Positions 23,400 to 31,957 of a stretch of DNA of 39,156 bases are shown here, in pieces. Source of the DNA: Gemmata massiliana (lineage in GTDB: Bacteria; Planctomycetota; Planctomycetia; Gemmatales; Gemmataceae); contig HG799466.1 of assembly GCA_000531095.1 (NCBI GenBank), positions 891,651-930,806 on the forward strand, given 5' to 3'. How positions within the stretch are numbered: the first letter of the stretch is position 1; each line of letters starts with the position of its first letter. The notes under the pieces are model-generated. The model was not told the DNA's origin and did not search any database. It saw only the letters and a list, made by a program, of their open reading frames with translations. Position numbers and translations under genes: made by a program.

Positions 23400-23798
23400 T
23401 CACTCCGGTTGCGAATCTGGCTCGGCAGTGAGTTGCCTGTACCAAGCAACCACTTCGTCGCGCGAAAGTTCCCAGGTCGTCCGGGCAAGTTTTGCGACCA
23501 CACGGGACTTAAATTTCTGATAACTTGCGAGCGCCCGCTCCGCGCCCAGAGCGTCGGCAAGAACGGCCAGTGCGAGTTGTGCCGGTCCCGAGCCACCGTA
23601 TCCCCACTCGAACCCCGCTGGCGAGTGATTTTTCAGATCGGTTCGAGCGGCCAACGGGTGAATCCCTCCTCGGTCATCCTCGCGCGCCACGGTCACGCCG
23701 GTGTCGGTTCGCACGCCGACGTATTTGACCGTCGGTCGATCGGTGACGCTCGCGCCGTCTCCGGCGACACGCTTGTGAAAATGATCCGGTCCAAACAT
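23400..23798 (-). CDS. DUF6166 family protein
   Basis: A 132-residue protein. The C-terminal half, GFEWGYGGSGPAQLALAVLADALGAERALASYQKFKSRVVAKL and WELSRDEVVAWY, is the recognisable DUF6166 signature found in proteins of mobile elements. It is the third gene of the relaxase operon, 24 bp after the preceding stop; GAGGGG lies directly before ATG 23798. Role unknown, possibly accessory to transfer. Confidence 0.82.
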   Translation of the reverse strand: MFGPDHFHKRVAGDGASVTDRPTVKYVGVRTDTGVTVAREDDRGGIHPLAARTDLKNHSPAGFEWGYGGSGPAQLALAVLADALGAERALASYQKFKSRVVAKLARTTWELSRDEVVAWYRQLTAEPDSQPE

Positions 23799-23822
23799 AT
23801 CCCCTCACCCACCTGTCCGGCC

Positions 23823-24239
23823 TTATCGCCCGCGCACGTTTAACTCGACCACCACCGACTCGACGAGCGGCGCCCCGCTCGGCACCAGCCGGGCAATTCT
23901 CTCGTCGGCCTCCTGCACCCACGACACCTTCTGGTCGCGGAGCGCGATGTATAACGTGGACAGGTTCCGCCCGGTGAGCGTCACCACCGCGTCTCCGAAA
24001 ATGAGCTCTATTCCGTGCGACAGGTTCCTGTCCACTCGTCCAAGCAGGTGGTAAGCGAAGAGGTGTCCGTTGCCGGTGCGGAGACGCAACTCGAGCATCG
24101 CCACATGGCGCATGAATTCGTCGCCAGCGATTCCGAAGGCCCGGTAGTCGGTGCTCGCCGGCTGCTCGATCGTCTTCTCGTCGAGCAGCGACTCGACACG
24201 CGGAATGCTCGCCCACTTTTCGACCCCCGTGCCGCTCAT
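23823..24239 (-). CDS. Hypothetical protein of the relaxase operon
   Basis: A 138-residue protein translated from ATG 24239, which overlaps the relaxase stop (ATGA). It has a strand/helix pattern (VAMLELRLRTGNGHLFAYHLLGRVDRNLSHGIELIFGDAVVTLTGRNLSTLYIALRDQKVSWVQEADERIA) but no motif that I recognise. The tight coupling suggests that it works with the relaxase, perhaps as an auxiliary factor. Confidence 0.7.
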   Translation of the reverse strand: MSGTGVEKWASIPRVESLLDEKTIEQPASTDYRAFGIAGDEFMRHVAMLELRLRTGNGHLFAYHLLGRVDRNLSHGIELIFGDAVVTLTGRNLSTLYIALRDQKVSWVQEADERIARLVPSGAPLVESVVVELNVRGR

Positions 24240-26905
24240 CGCCCGACTAAAACCTCCGCCACTCCTCGCGCTCGTTTATTCGGTTGTGGCTCCCGTACGA
24301 TGCGCTTCTGTGCCCACGAGCGCCAGAGCGCCGAGGGGGCAAATATTTCAGTCGCCGCCGGTCGAGGATCTGAGCGTTCGGCGGCGAGTCGCAGTCCGGC
24401 TTTGTCGTCGGTGATTAACAGCACGCGCTCGCGGCCGCGTGACACGGACACGTACAACTGCTCGACGGAGGATGCGGCAAACGACTCGGCGCTTTGGGAG
24501 ACGAGAACCCGATCGACGGTTCTACCCTGTGACGCGTGCGAAGTGACGCAGTAGCCGTGCGCCACGTGCCCAACGTCGCACGGCACCACGGCCCCCGACT
24601 CGAGCTGAATATCCCCGTTGGAGGTGAACCGCTTCACCACACCGTGAGCCCCGTTGTCGAGCCGATGTCCGTCGCGGGTTCTCTCGTTGTTGGTAAACCG
24701 CACACGATCCCCGATCCGGAGTTCGAGTTCGCACGACTCGAAAACCTGAAACCGGTTAGCGAAGGGAAGCGGAAGCAGAGCGTCATCGCCGGTGGCATCC
24801 TGAACCCGCAAGACATTGGGTGCGGCCGATACGACCACCCACCGAGACGCGCTTCGAAATCCCGGGGCATGACGGAAAAACTGGAGCACCATTCCGGGCT
24901 CGTAGTTCGCTGCGTCGCTCCGCTCTGCGATCGTGAAATTTGCGGCAACCAACTGCGGAAAGAATCGCGGCCCCCCGCTCAGCACCTGTGCGGATAGGAG
25001 CTCGGTGCGGATCGTTCGGGTGACGCGCTCACCCTCGGCATGCGTCGGTGACACCACCAGAACGGATTTTCCCTCACGGTGTGCGAGCAGATATTCAGCC
25101 GCGATCAATTGCGCGCCAGTCTCGTGATCACACTCGCGCACCCAACCGAGTCTGTCGAGGACGTCGAGCGCGTTGACGGCCCGCCCCTCGCTCAGCAACC
25201 CGACCGCTTCCCGGTATCGACCGTGCTGGCGGCGAATACCGGTAACCGCGAACGGGTCGAGTCCGGCCTCACGCTCGAGAAGCTTAAGTGCGGTCCCACG
25301 AGCGACCCCAGAGTGCTGGCGGGTATCACCGACCAGTACCACCCGCGCGTCGAGTCGCCCAGCAGTATCAAACAGAGCGGCAAGCGCCACAGTGCCCAGT
25401 AGTCCCGCCTCATCAATCCAGATAACGTGCCCACGGGCACGTTCCTGGAGTTCGGCGTCGACGAGAAACCGCGCCACCGTGTCGGCCGAGGAAAAGCCTT
25501 CGGCGCGAAGGACGCCGCGACTCGCTGCGGCTGATGGTGCCAAGGGAATAACTCGTGTCCCGGATTTTTCAATCGCTTCGACGGCCTCAATCATGAGGGC
25601 CGTTTTCCCGACGCCGGCCGCACCGCGTAACAGCGTCACCCGGTCACGTGATCCGAGCACGTGGGCCACGGCCGCTTTTTGCTCATTCGATAACCACTCG
25701 CGCGCGATTGGCGAATGGTTCGGAACCAACCGGGCACATGTGCCGCGCCCGTCTCGGGCGAATGCCAGCATGCGGATTTCTTCAGCGAGCACCTCACGCG
25801 CGGTCGCGTATTCCACGCCGTTTCGCTCCTGCACGAGAAGCCCCAGACCCTTAAACGCCGCGCGGATCTCATCAACCGCGACCTCGCCCACGCCTCGGCG
25901 GAGTGCGACCGCGAGTAACCGGTCGACCGACACGGCCGACTCGCGTTCGAAGCAGTGCTCGACGGCGTAGTGCAGAGCGTCTCGGGCCGCGTTGGGATTT
26001 CGAGGGGCATGGTCGAGTGCTTTGGCAGCAACCAGTTCGAGGGCCCGCAGTTCGTCGCCGGTGATGCGAGCGCGCCAGCGCGCACACAACTTCGAAAGCG
26101 AAAGCGCGGTGCTTTTGCGCTCGCGGGTCAGAGCTCCGATCGCGTCCTTGGCGTGAGCGTTGGTGATCTCCTGTTCTTCGGCTACCCGCTCGATCAGCTT
26201 CGTTCGGCGTGAAAATTCTTCGAGCACGCGACGCGGAACGCCCGCGAGCTCCCAACCCTTACTGGTGCGGACCGTGTCGTAACCGAGGTGTCGCAATTTT
26301 GCTGCGAGACGGGCGTGGAAGGCCGCCTCGAAGTACGGCGCGGCCCGTTTGACCTGGCACAGGTCGAGTGCCTTCCAGCGGCCCTCGATCGGATCGAAAG
26401 TGGCGTTGAAGACGACGGCATGGCAGTGCAGGTGCGGGTCGGGAACTCCGCCGACCGGTCGCGCGGTCGTGTGCACGTAGCTCGCCCAGGTCAGGTTCCC
26501 GGTGGTGCGCACTTGGTTCGCGCCTTTGATCCGAACCCGGGTCTGGGCGCGAGCCTCAAGCTCACACATCGTTTCTTCGACCGCCTGGCGGAATGCTGTG
26601 AGTAATTCGGCCGATTGGGTGAGGCCGAACAGCACCGAGAAGCTTTTGGGGACGTGCCAGTTCAGATCGAAGGCGACGCGGCGCGAAACGTTGGTTCGCA
26701 GAGTAAACCGCTGGCCGGTGCGTGGATGGAAGTTGTCGCACAGGTGAGCAAATTCACCACGTTCGACGGTGCCCGTGAGTCCCAGGTGCGCGGCCCCGAT
26801 TCCGCCCCACTCGCCGGGCAGTTCTTGGCCTGCGCTGTAGTAATCTCCCGCGCTGTAATACTGTTTTGCTCCCTTGCTGCTGCGTACTACCACCACCCGG
26901 AGCAC
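24236..26905 (-). CDS. MobF-family relaxase-helicase (TrwC/TraI-like)
   Basis: An 889-residue conjugative relaxase. N-terminal relaxase domain: catalytic tyrosines in YYSAGDYY (residues 16-23) and the three-His metal motif PHLHCHAV (H158, H160, H162). This is followed by an SF1 RecD-like helicase with Walker A RGAAGVGKT (~430), DEAGLLG, GDTRQH, IRRQ and the C-terminal HASQGRT...YVSVSRGRERV motifs. It would nick oriT, stay bound to DNA and unwind it during transfer. Translation starts at GTG 26905. It leads an operon with two small genes. No coupling protein or secretion genes are visible here, so the element is probably mobilizable rather than self-transmissible. Confidence 0.92.
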   Translation of the reverse strand: MLRVVVVRSSKGAKQYYSAGDYYSAGQELPGEWGGIGAAHLGLTGTVERGEFAHLCDNFHPRTGQRFTLRTNVSRRVAFDLNWHVPKSFSVLFGLTQSAELLTAFRQAVEETMCELEARAQTRVRIKGANQVRTTGNLTWASYVHTTARPVGGVPDPHLHCHAVVFNATFDPIEGRWKALDLCQVKRAAPYFEAAFHARLAAKLRHLGYDTVRTSKGWELAGVPRRVLEEFSRRTKLIERVAEEQEITNAHAKDAIGALTRERKSTALSLSKLCARWRARITGDELRALELVAAKALDHAPRNPNAARDALHYAVEHCFERESAVSVDRLLAVALRRGVGEVAVDEIRAAFKGLGLLVQERNGVEYATAREVLAEEIRMLAFARDGRGTCARLVPNHSPIAREWLSNEQKAAVAHVLGSRDRVTLLRGAAGVGKTALMIEAVEAIEKSGTRVIPLAPSAAASRGVLRAEGFSSADTVARFLVDAELQERARGHVIWIDEAGLLGTVALAALFDTAGRLDARVVLVGDTRQHSGVARGTALKLLEREAGLDPFAVTGIRRQHGRYREAVGLLSEGRAVNALDVLDRLGWVRECDHETGAQLIAAEYLLAHREGKSVLVVSPTHAEGERVTRTIRTELLSAQVLSGGPRFFPQLVAANFTIAERSDAANYEPGMVLQFFRHAPGFRSASRWVVVSAAPNVLRVQDATGDDALLPLPFANRFQVFESCELELRIGDRVRFTNNERTRDGHRLDNGAHGVVKRFTSNGDIQLESGAVVPCDVGHVAHGYCVTSHASQGRTVDRVLVSQSAESFAASSVEQLYVSVSRGRERVLLITDDKAGLRLAAERSDPRPAATEIFAPSALWRSWAQKRIVREPQPNKRARGVAEVLVGR

Positions 26906-27590
26906 ATCCCTATCCCAAACAATCCTACTTCACAGGGCTTGACCTCACTGATTTAGAAATCGGTTGCCCATGCCGCTTCAGACGCCAAGTATTTCCACTC
27001 ACTTCATCAACTGGTGACAAGTTCACGTAATCTGACAGGCCGCTTCGCTTTTCGGGTACTCCCGGCAGTTCGATCAACAGACATCTCCCCTTGCGACAAG
27101 GGATGGCCGGGAGGCACGAAAGGGCCAGAAACTTCCTTTGGAAACGGTGCCGTGCTATCGTCAGTACGTGACTACCCTATTTTCCCACCGAGGTGGCGCC
27201 TTGCCTGTCGGAAGAGCGGAGGGTCGCAACCATCGCACAGTCGATGTCTCTCTGAAGCGTCGTCGTGCCGCATACAGTGAGTGAACGCTGGTGGGGGGGG
27301 GCGAAAGTCCCCGCCAAAAAAGGGGCCGCACGTCCCTCTAGTTGAACCCACGTGGCCTCCCGTAACGCACGTGCGACTACATGAGTTCTACGAGAGCGCC
27401 GAACTCGAGTCCGGGATCACCGGATAGGTAGTTGTCTGATCCGTGGAGAACGTTAAGTTTGAATGACCACTGTCGTCGCTACTACGAATGCCAGATGGAC
27501 GGTTGACGTCACAGATCATCTACTTTCGATTTATCAATGATTCACAGCGATTTCATCGCCATCACGGCCGATTGAACAGATCGCAAACGC
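26906..27590. other. Long intergenic region; possible oriT
   Basis: 685 bp without a convincing gene, between the divergent ends of the relaxase operon (starting leftward at 26905) and the CHAT gene's 3' end. MobF systems often have oriT next to the relaxase gene, so this is the natural place to look. Short dyads are seen: GATTT-ag-AAATC near 26950, and GGGGG..GCGAAAGTCCCC near 27296-27315. No nic site can be assigned. Confidence 0.4.
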
Positions 27591-29180
27591 TCAAATTGCC
27601 TGAAGCAGTTCAAGACATGCGATATCACGCCATAGGTCTGCGCCGCCACGGGCCGCTATTTCAAGAGCATGCGCGAACGCGGCCGCGACCTCAGTCCCAG
27701 CAGCGATTTGCCGGGCGAGCGAAGGAAAGAAGCCTTGCGCAAACGCTGCGCTGACCGGAAAGCGAGCGCCTATAACCGTCTTCGCACCTCGGGCCAGTAA
27801 GGTTGGGCCAGCACCAAGCGGGTAGTCGCCCCACGCCATTGTGTAGACGCCCGAGTCGCATGCCGAGAGAATCACGAGGGGTGAAGACACTCGCTCTGGG
27901 ATGACGTCCGATGCAAGAGACGCCCCATCAGCGAGTTCGAGCATGAGTTCAGTCCGCACAGGCCCTCTCTTGATAGCTCGACCGTGGCACGACAGAAGAA
28001 CAATCGAGTTTGACTTAAGGGCGTCGCGAATTTGCTGCGCAGAGCATCCATCTAGAAACCTTCCGCGCTCCGCAAACGCCCCCGCGAACTCTTCTGCCTC
28101 GGATCGAAGATCGATGGTACCTGCGGTTCCGTGCCCAAATGCGACCGCGTGAATTGTGCCGCCCGGCCGCGAGTTCCCTGCCGCCCGAAGGAGAGAATTG
28201 AAACCCGTTGGAAACGCGAGCTGATTCCAGGCAAGACCACTCTCGCGTAATATCGCTCTCCAAGGTGCGAGGTGGAGCGAGTCGTAAGGAACGAGCGTCG
28301 AAACCTTTCTGCGACCGACCCTTTCTGCTATGTCGCGGCTGAGATCAAGGAGTACATCGGGAATAGCTCGCGCTCCGACCCCCTCCGCCAACCGGTGCGG
28401 GATGGGCCGAATTTGTTGGTCTAACTGCTCGAGGTCACGGATCCGAGCACCAACCGTCGATACCTCGGTGGGGCTAATGACGAAGGCGACGAGGTGCGGT
28501 GGAATCACTCCAATGACGACCCCAACTTCATCGCTCCCGAGCCCCTGCTGAGCGGCTCGAAGCTGATTAACCTGAATTCCGCTCCCATCCTCCGCGAAAG
28601 GGTTTTGTCCAATCATTTTGGAGAAGAACGCAGGATCGACTTCGACCGCGTATCCGAGTGCTCTACCGGCTTCGAATGCGACCAGGGCGTCATCAACGCG
28701 CTCGCTTTCTAGAAAGCAACCGGCAAGTGTGCGGAAGTGAAGGTGTAGGTCCGAAGCAATGGTACGGAAATCGGCCGGGATGAGCGGTACCGCGAGGCGC
28801 TGGTACCACTGGCTGGCCCCTTCGAGAAGTACGCGAGTATACTCTTCCGCCGGCCGGCCGGCCCTTCGTAGCAGTTGTGCTTCAAACAGCCGGAGCCGCG
28901 GACCGCACGGATCCAGGCGATCGATTGTCCGCTCAAGACTACGCCCTGCATGCACCATTGCTAGGCCAACGTCGGCCGCAGCCGAGCCGCGCGCAGCCGC
29001 GCTTGCTGCGAGCGTGTACCTGAGGTAGGCAACCCTGGGCCGGTCCTGTTCCCGCGCAGCGGAGGCACCAGCAGCGGCGAGCTCGACGAGTTGGTCGTCC
29101 TGAACAATGTCGAGGCCCAACTCGCCGGCCCTGACAAGCGCTCGGAATAGTTGGTCTTGGTCGCCCGTTTGTTCGAGCAC
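27591..29180 (-). CDS. CHAT-domain caspase-like protease (C-terminal part of TPR-CHAT protein)
   Basis: The uninterrupted ORF has 529 residues. Residues 1-180 are helical TPR-like repeats; residues ~330-529 are a CHAT (caspase HetF-associated) protease with the catalytic His in LLSCHGRAI (codon 27984-27986) and the catalytic Cys in ILSACDSGV (codon 27858-27860). This gene is the downstream part of a longer protein: coding text continues upstream without a start (LTNLATALGAIGDLTRARFALLESLDV) until the frame changes at the G7/C7 tract 29285-29291. CHAT proteases act in regulated death and CRISPR-linked or NACHT-linked immunity. It is divergent from the NACHT gene. Both catalytic residues are present. 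Confidence 0.85.
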   Translation of the reverse strand: MLEQTGDQDQLFRALVRAGELGLDIVQDDQLVELAAAGASAAREQDRPRVAYLRYTLAASAAARGSAAADVGLAMVHAGRSLERTIDRLDPCGPRLRLFEAQLLRRAGRPAEEYTRVLLEGASQWYQRLAVPLIPADFRTIASDLHLHFRTLAGCFLESERVDDALVAFEAGRALGYAVEVDPAFFSKMIGQNPFAEDGSGIQVNQLRAAQQGLGSDEVGVVIGVIPPHLVAFVISPTEVSTVGARIRDLEQLDQQIRPIPHRLAEGVGARAIPDVLLDLSRDIAERVGRRKVSTLVPYDSLHLAPWRAILRESGLAWNQLAFPTGFNSLLRAAGNSRPGGTIHAVAFGHGTAGTIDLRSEAEEFAGAFAERGRFLDGCSAQQIRDALKSNSIVLLSCHGRAIKRGPVRTELMLELADGASLASDVIPERVSSPLVILSACDSGVYTMAWGDYPLGAGPTLLARGAKTVIGARFPVSAAFAQGFFPSLARQIAAGTEVAAAFAHALEIAARGGADLWRDIACLELLQAI

Positions 29181-29254
29181 ATCGAGCGACTCCAGGAGGG
29201 CAAAGCGGGCACGCGTCAGATCCCCGATTGCCCCGAGTGCCGTGGCCAGATTGG

Positions 29255-29782
29255 TCAGTATTTCCGCACGACCAGTAAGTTGTTGGGGGGGACTTCGGCG
29301 AGCAGTTCACGGGCTTCTACGAGGATCTCGACCGCGTCGGCGAATCGTCCCAGCTGAAGGAGCGCCGATCCGCACGAGTTGAGGGCGTGCGCTTTCTCAC
29401 CAACGAACTTCACTCGAAGGTCCTTGTGCGCTTCAGCGAGCGCGTCGGCAAGGCGGCACGCCGCCGAGAACTCGCCGACTGCCTCTGCCCATCTCCCCTG
29501 CTGTCCGATGGCTTCCCCCAGATTTCGGGCGAATTGAACTCGCGCGGGAGGGTATAAGCAGCCTCTGCCTCCCAGTTGCTCAATAGCGAACCGAAGCTGG
29601 TGCTCGGCGTCCACTGAGCGACCCATCGTGAGCAGCGCAAGACCAAGGTTGCCTTGTGCCATCGTCCAGCAGGGCGAAGTCTCCGGTACCTTTTGAAAAG
29701 CGCTAACGGCTTCGCACAGGTCGCCGTGGTGCAGCGCGACGGTGCCGAGCCTGTACTCCGAAGTGTAAGACGGGTCGTCCAT
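29255..29782 (-). CDS. TPR N-terminal part of the TPR-CHAT protein (frame -1 to the CHAT ORF)
   Basis: From ATG 29782 (GGGGAAG a few bases upstream) about 175 residues of TPR repeats are read (EYRLGTVALHHGDLCEAVSAFQKVPE, GNLGLALLTMGRSVDAEHQLRFAIEQL, LNSCGSALLQLGRFADAVEILVEARELLAEVPP), then a stop after PNNLLVVRKY. At the run of seven C (coding strand; 29285-29291) a -1 shift gives EVPPQQLTGRAEILTNLATALG..., joining cleanly to the CHAT ORF. The codons read C-CCC-CCC, which satisfies the slippery heptamer rule, so programmed -1 frameshifting is possible; a missing C by error or decay is the simpler alternative. The frame extends to TTG 29815. Confidence 0.75.
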   Translation of the reverse strand: MDDPSYTSEYRLGTVALHHGDLCEAVSAFQKVPETSPCWTMAQGNLGLALLTMGRSVDAEHQLRFAIEQLGGRGCLYPPARVQFARNLGEAIGQQGRWAEAVGEFSAACRLADALAEAHKDLRVKFVGEKAHALNSCGSALLQLGRFADAVEILVEARELLAEVPPNNLLVVRKY

Positions 29783-29922
29783 TTCTTCCCCTTGTGCTTT
29801 CTTAAAGACAGACAAATTAATCCTTCACCGGTTCGTTTCGAAGGGCACTGGTGCTTGGCCCCAGAGATTTTGGAGGGTAGAACTTACATCGGGTGCCTCC
29901 CCGCCTCTCTTCGAGCCCGCAG

Positions 29923-31914
29923 ATGGAACGTTCGCAGCCCGCGCATCCGCCCGGCCAACCGAGATACTGGTTTCCCCTCGGGAGCGAGATTTACACCGAT
30001 TTATTCGGCTTCTTGCTCGATCCCCGAGGGGAATTCACGCGCCACATGAACACTGCGGCAATAACGCTTGAGGACGTCCGTGAAATTCCCTGTGTGGCTC
30101 TGCTGGGTGAGCCGGGCCAGGGCAAATCGACCGCGCTGCGTGAGGAGGAATCGTCCCTCAGGGCGCTCGGGGCAACGGTTCTTTTCGTCGATCTCGGCGA
30201 AGTCGGGAGCGATGAGAGCTTGGTCCGCACGGTGTTCCAAACGCCCGAGTGGGCATCCAACAGCCGGAGGCCGGTACACCTCCTTCTCGACTCCTTCGAC
30301 GAGTGCAGGCTATCAATCAATAACGCGGCCCAGGTGCTTTTACGTGAGCTTCGAAAGGCGCCAGACCGTGAGCGAATCCGGCTCCGCGTCGTCTCTCGGG
30401 CGGGTGTGTGGCCCGCGTTCATGGACACTAAGCTGAAAGAGCTCTGGTCCGACGGGTGCCACGTCCTAGAGCTTGCACCGTTGCGGCACAGCGACGCGGT
30501 GAGTCTCGTCCATGCGTTCGGGGTGACAGACGCAGAAGCACTGTTTCAGTCTGTCCGTACCTCCGAAGCCCGTCCGCTGGCGGCCTCACCGATCACGTTA
30601 CGGCTACTGGCGAAACTGTACGCCCGTGGGAAGGCCTTACCGCGAAGTAAGGCGGATCTCTACCAGCAGGGGTGCATTGAGCTGTGTACCGAGCAGAGTG
30701 AATCGCGCCGCGCGGCCCGCAAGACCGGCGTCTTGTCGCCGTCACAGAGACTCGCGGTGGCGGCGCGCGTTGCGGCCGTGAGCATTTTTTCTGACCGGCC
30801 CGATCTTTGGGTCGGTGCGCGGTCGGACTCGCCGGGCGATGGGTGGCTCACCGTCGACGAGCTGGTCGGGGGGACAGAATCTGCAAATGGTTCGACGCTC
30901 GAAGTGACTGCGGCGGTGGTTGAGGAGGTACTATCTGACACAGGCCTATTTGCGCCGATCAGGACCGACGGGCGTCAGTGGGCGCACCGTACGTTTCAGG
31001 AGTACCTAGCGGCACACTTCATCCAGTCTCGTAACCTGCCGCCCGAGCAGCTCGAAAGCCTGCTTCGTCACCCAAGGCAGGTCAGCCGAGTCGTCCCCCA
31101 ACTCCGTGGGGTCGCTGCTTGGCTCGGAAGACGGGCTGATGTCCTTCGCATGCTGCTCGACGGAGACCCGCAAGCGCTTTTTAGCGTAGATTTCGACCCG
31201 GGCTCGGACGCTGCGCGGCGTGAATCTGTCGAAACGATTATGTCGGCGGCGAGATCGATTCAGATCGACGACTTCTCTTTGGAAGAGGCGCAGTACAAGC
31301 GGTTGGGGCACTCGCAGATTGAAGCGCAGCTTCGGCCGCTGATAGTCAGCCGTGCCGAAAACCTTCTCGTGCGTCGGCTCGCCATCGAGATCGCAGCACA
31401 CAACTGTTTGGAGCAGATCGAGGACGCGTTCGTCTCTGTCGTTATGGAACGCGAGGACGACCTTCACATCCGTTCAAACGCTGCATACTGGGTCGGCGAA
31501 TCGAAAAGCACCACGACGCGTCGTGTCCTAAGCACGCTGCTCGACACTGAATTGGAAGAAGACACTCGGGATGACTTGAGAGGATACGCCTTATCAGCCG
31601 CTTGGCCGGCGTTCCGATCAGCTGCGGAAATCTTCTCACAGATCTTCGTGCCGAAAGAGCCGAACTACGGAGGCAGTTACTCGACGTTCCTCACCCAGAA
31701 GTTGGTCCCCGCGCTGACCGACGCGGACCTGCCCGCCGCCGTCGCCTGGGCGAGGCAGCTGACCAAAGAAGAGATCAACGATACTTTCTTGGGAGCTGCC
31801 TGTGACAAGCTTTGTTCACGCGCGTGGACGTGCCTCGATCAGCCCGCCGTGCGAGCAGCGTTGACTGAAACTCATCTGGAGCCGAATTCAACGACACGAC
31901 CGTTCCATCGGTAG
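29923..31914 (+). CDS. NACHT-type NTPase (STAND family) with alpha-helical repeats
   Basis: A signal-transduction NTPase of the NACHT group. From ATG 29923: Walker A GEPGQGKST (62-70), Walker B LLLDSFDE (120-127) with the small-residue-D-E typical of NACHT, sensor region LRVVSRAG, and the HRTFQEYLAAHF signature near residue 357. The rest is HEAT-like helical repeat sensor. It diverges from the TPR-CHAT gene. The frame ends at 31912-31914, but coding-like text (NDTTVPSVADMQSTRADLL) resumes in the -1 frame and ends at 31959-31961 in a GTGA overlap with the next gene, so the last ~30 residues are probably frameshifted. A GTG at 29893 is an alternative start. Likely a phage-defence sensor. Confidence 0.85.
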   Translation: MERSQPAHPPGQPRYWFPLGSEIYTDLFGFLLDPRGEFTRHMNTAAITLEDVREIPCVALLGEPGQGKSTALREEESSLRALGATVLFVDLGEVGSDESLVRTVFQTPEWASNSRRPVHLLLDSFDECRLSINNAAQVLLRELRKAPDRERIRLRVVSRAGVWPAFMDTKLKELWSDGCHVLELAPLRHSDAVSLVHAFGVTDAEALFQSVRTSEARPLAASPITLRLLAKLYARGKALPRSKADLYQQGCIELCTEQSESRRAARKTGVLSPSQRLAVAARVAAVSIFSDRPDLWVGARSDSPGDGWLTVDELVGGTESANGSTLEVTAAVVEEVLSDTGLFAPIRTDGRQWAHRTFQEYLAAHFIQSRNLPPEQLESLLRHPRQVSRVVPQLRGVAAWLGRRADVLRMLLDGDPQALFSVDFDPGSDAARRESVETIMSAARSIQIDDFSLEEAQYKRLGHSQIEAQLRPLIVSRAENLLVRRLAIEIAAHNCLEQIEDAFVSVVMEREDDLHIRSNAAYWVGESKSTTTRRVLSTLLDTELEEDTRDDLRGYALSAAWPAFRSAAEIFSQIFVPKEPNYGGSYSTFLTQKLVPALTDADLPAAVAWARQLTKEEINDTFLGAACDKLCSRAWTCLDQPAVRAALTETHLEPNSTTRPFHR

Positions 31915-31957
31915 CCGACATGCAGAGCACGCGGGCGGACCTTTTGAAGGCAATGAC

